A model generated the notes under the pieces. It saw nothing but the letters and a program-made list of their open reading frames with translations. It ran no database searches and was not told the DNA's origin. Position numbers and translations under genes: made by a program. A stretch of 23,622 bases of DNA, from the NCBI GenBank assembly GCA_038323265.1, contig JBBQGT010000042.1, positions 1 to 23,622 on the forward strand. Direction: 5' to 3'. Numbering within the stretch: position 1 is the first letter of the stretch; each line of letters begins with the position of its first letter. Positions 22,957 to 23,622 of this stretch are shown piece after piece. Source of the stretch: PNKC01 sp038323265. Its GTDB lineage: Bacteria; Chloroflexota; Dehalococcoidia; Tepidiformales; Tepidiformaceae.

Positions 22957-23622
22957 TGGCCATCGCCGCTACCGCCGAGGACCTCTATTCGGCGGGAGAG
23001 ATCGCCCAACCGCGGCGCTACCGTATGCTGCGCAACCTCCTGCACAAGAAGCTGGCGGTCATCGCCATCGCTTACCTGCTGGTTTTCTACTCGGCCGGCA
23101 TCTTCGCCCCGCTGGTTGCGCCGTACGACCCCAACGAACAGGAACTGAGCCGCGCGGCGGTGCGTCAGGGCCCTTCCGCCGAGCACATCTTTGGTACCGA
23201 CGGCCTGGGCCGGGATCTCTTCTCTCGTGTGCTCTACGCCGCGCGCACCACCATCCTTTTCACGTTGGTGGTGATTTTCACCGGTGGGTTGGTCCTCGGG
23301 CTGGGCCTCGGCTTGCTGGCGGGTTATCGCGGCGGCTGGGTGGATACAGCCATCATGCGCATCGGCGAGGTGCTGGGCGGGCTTCCGACGCTGATCTTGA
23401 TGCTTGCCATAACGGCGGCGTTCCGCGGGCGGATCAACGATCTTTCGTTCTGGCTGGAAGATCACACCTGGCTGGGGAGCGATTCCAAGACGATCGTGAA
23501 GTTCACGATCATCGTCGGCGCCGCCACGCCATTCGCCTGGATCGGCAGTAGCCGCATCGTCCGGGGGCAGGCGCTTTCCATCCGCGAGTCCTCCTTCGTC
23601 ACTGCCGCCGAATCGATGGGCG
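22956..23622 (+). CDS. DppC-like ABC transporter permease, partial (runs off right edge)
   Basis: Reading from the ATG at 22956 gives 222 complete codons without a stop to the window edge. The start follows GGGAGAGG at 6 nt. The product has a cytoplasmic N-terminus, TM1 (about 33-55), A-P-L-V-A-P-Y-D-P-N, the family signature F-G-T-D-G-L-G-R-D-L-F-S-R-V-L-Y-A-A-R, further TM segments, and the beginning of the EAA loop (R-E-S-S-F-V-T-A-A-E-S-M-G). A hydrophilic insert (about 155-175, R-I-N-D-L-S-F-W-L-E-D) lies in an extracytoplasmic loop. It pairs with the DppB-like permease. The ATPases are expected beyond the edge. Confidence 0.93.
   Translation, partial: MAIAATAEDLYSAGEIAQPRRYRMLRNLLHKKLAVIAIAYLLVFYSAGIFAPLVAPYDPNEQELSRAAVRQGPSAEHIFGTDGLGRDLFSRVLYAARTTILFTLVVIFTGGLVLGLGLGLLAGYRGGWVDTAIMRIGEVLGGLPTLILMLAITAAFRGRINDLSFWLEDHTWLGSDSKTIVKFTIIVGAATPFAWIGSSRIVRGQALSIRESSFVTAAESMG

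Overview
The window is high-GC, densely packed bacterial chromosome. It holds 20 complete protein genes, one that runs off the right edge, and one tRNA. The domain set, the C-G-G-D-D-D-D lipoprotein tail of PstS followed by a Thr/Ala/Pro linker, and the mix of pst, VWA/Gln-rich and tandem APH-type phosphotransferase genes suggest a Chloroflexota bacterium, possibly Dehalococcoidia- or Thermomicrobia-like. That placement is inferred from style alone and was not tested.

Layout. Positions 200-1566 (+) carry an NTF2/SnoaL-like protein translationally coupled to an NmrA-type NAD(P)-binding protein. Positions 1591-2202 (-) carry a Uma2-family putative nuclease. Positions 2317-6487 (+) carry a large VWA-domain protein with a Gln/Gly-rich linker and two adjacent paralogous APH-fold phosphotransferases. 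Positions 6484-13827 are a phosphate-starvation locus: a PhoB/PhoR-type two-component pair on the minus strand, divergent from pstS-pstC-pstA-pstB-phoU on the plus strand. Positions 14009-14085 are tRNA-His(GTG), followed by a diacylglycerol-kinase-like lipid kinase (+) and a convergent DinB-family protein (-). Positions 15807-17869 (+) form a MarR regulator / histidine phosphatase / methyltransferase operon. Positions 17950-20185 (+) carry a small ModE-N-like HTH protein and aspartyl-tRNA synthetase. Positions 20332 to the right edge start a peptide/nickel-type ABC importer operon: binding protein, DppB-like permease and DppC-like permease (cut by the edge).

How the parts work together. The clearest system is Pi sensing and uptake. 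PstS binds phosphate outside the cell, PstC/PstA form the channel, PstB powers it, and PhoU probably links transporter state to the PhoR-like kinase, which would phosphorylate the PhoB-like regulator. The 360-bp divergent spacer contains a perfect 7-bp direct repeat with 11-bp periodicity, as expected for an OmpR/PhoB-family site, placed exactly 10 bp before a TANNNT element ahead of pstS. It also contains a 64-nt stem-loop in the regulator's leader. A second strong hairpin separates pstS from pstC.

I found no CRISPR array, insertion sequence, prophage or clearly new multi-gene system. The items most worth a second look are non-coding structures in the pho/pst locus, a Gln-for-His change in one of the tandem phosphotransferases, a binding protein lacking its lipobox cysteine, and leaderless-type promoter spacing before two neighbouring genes.
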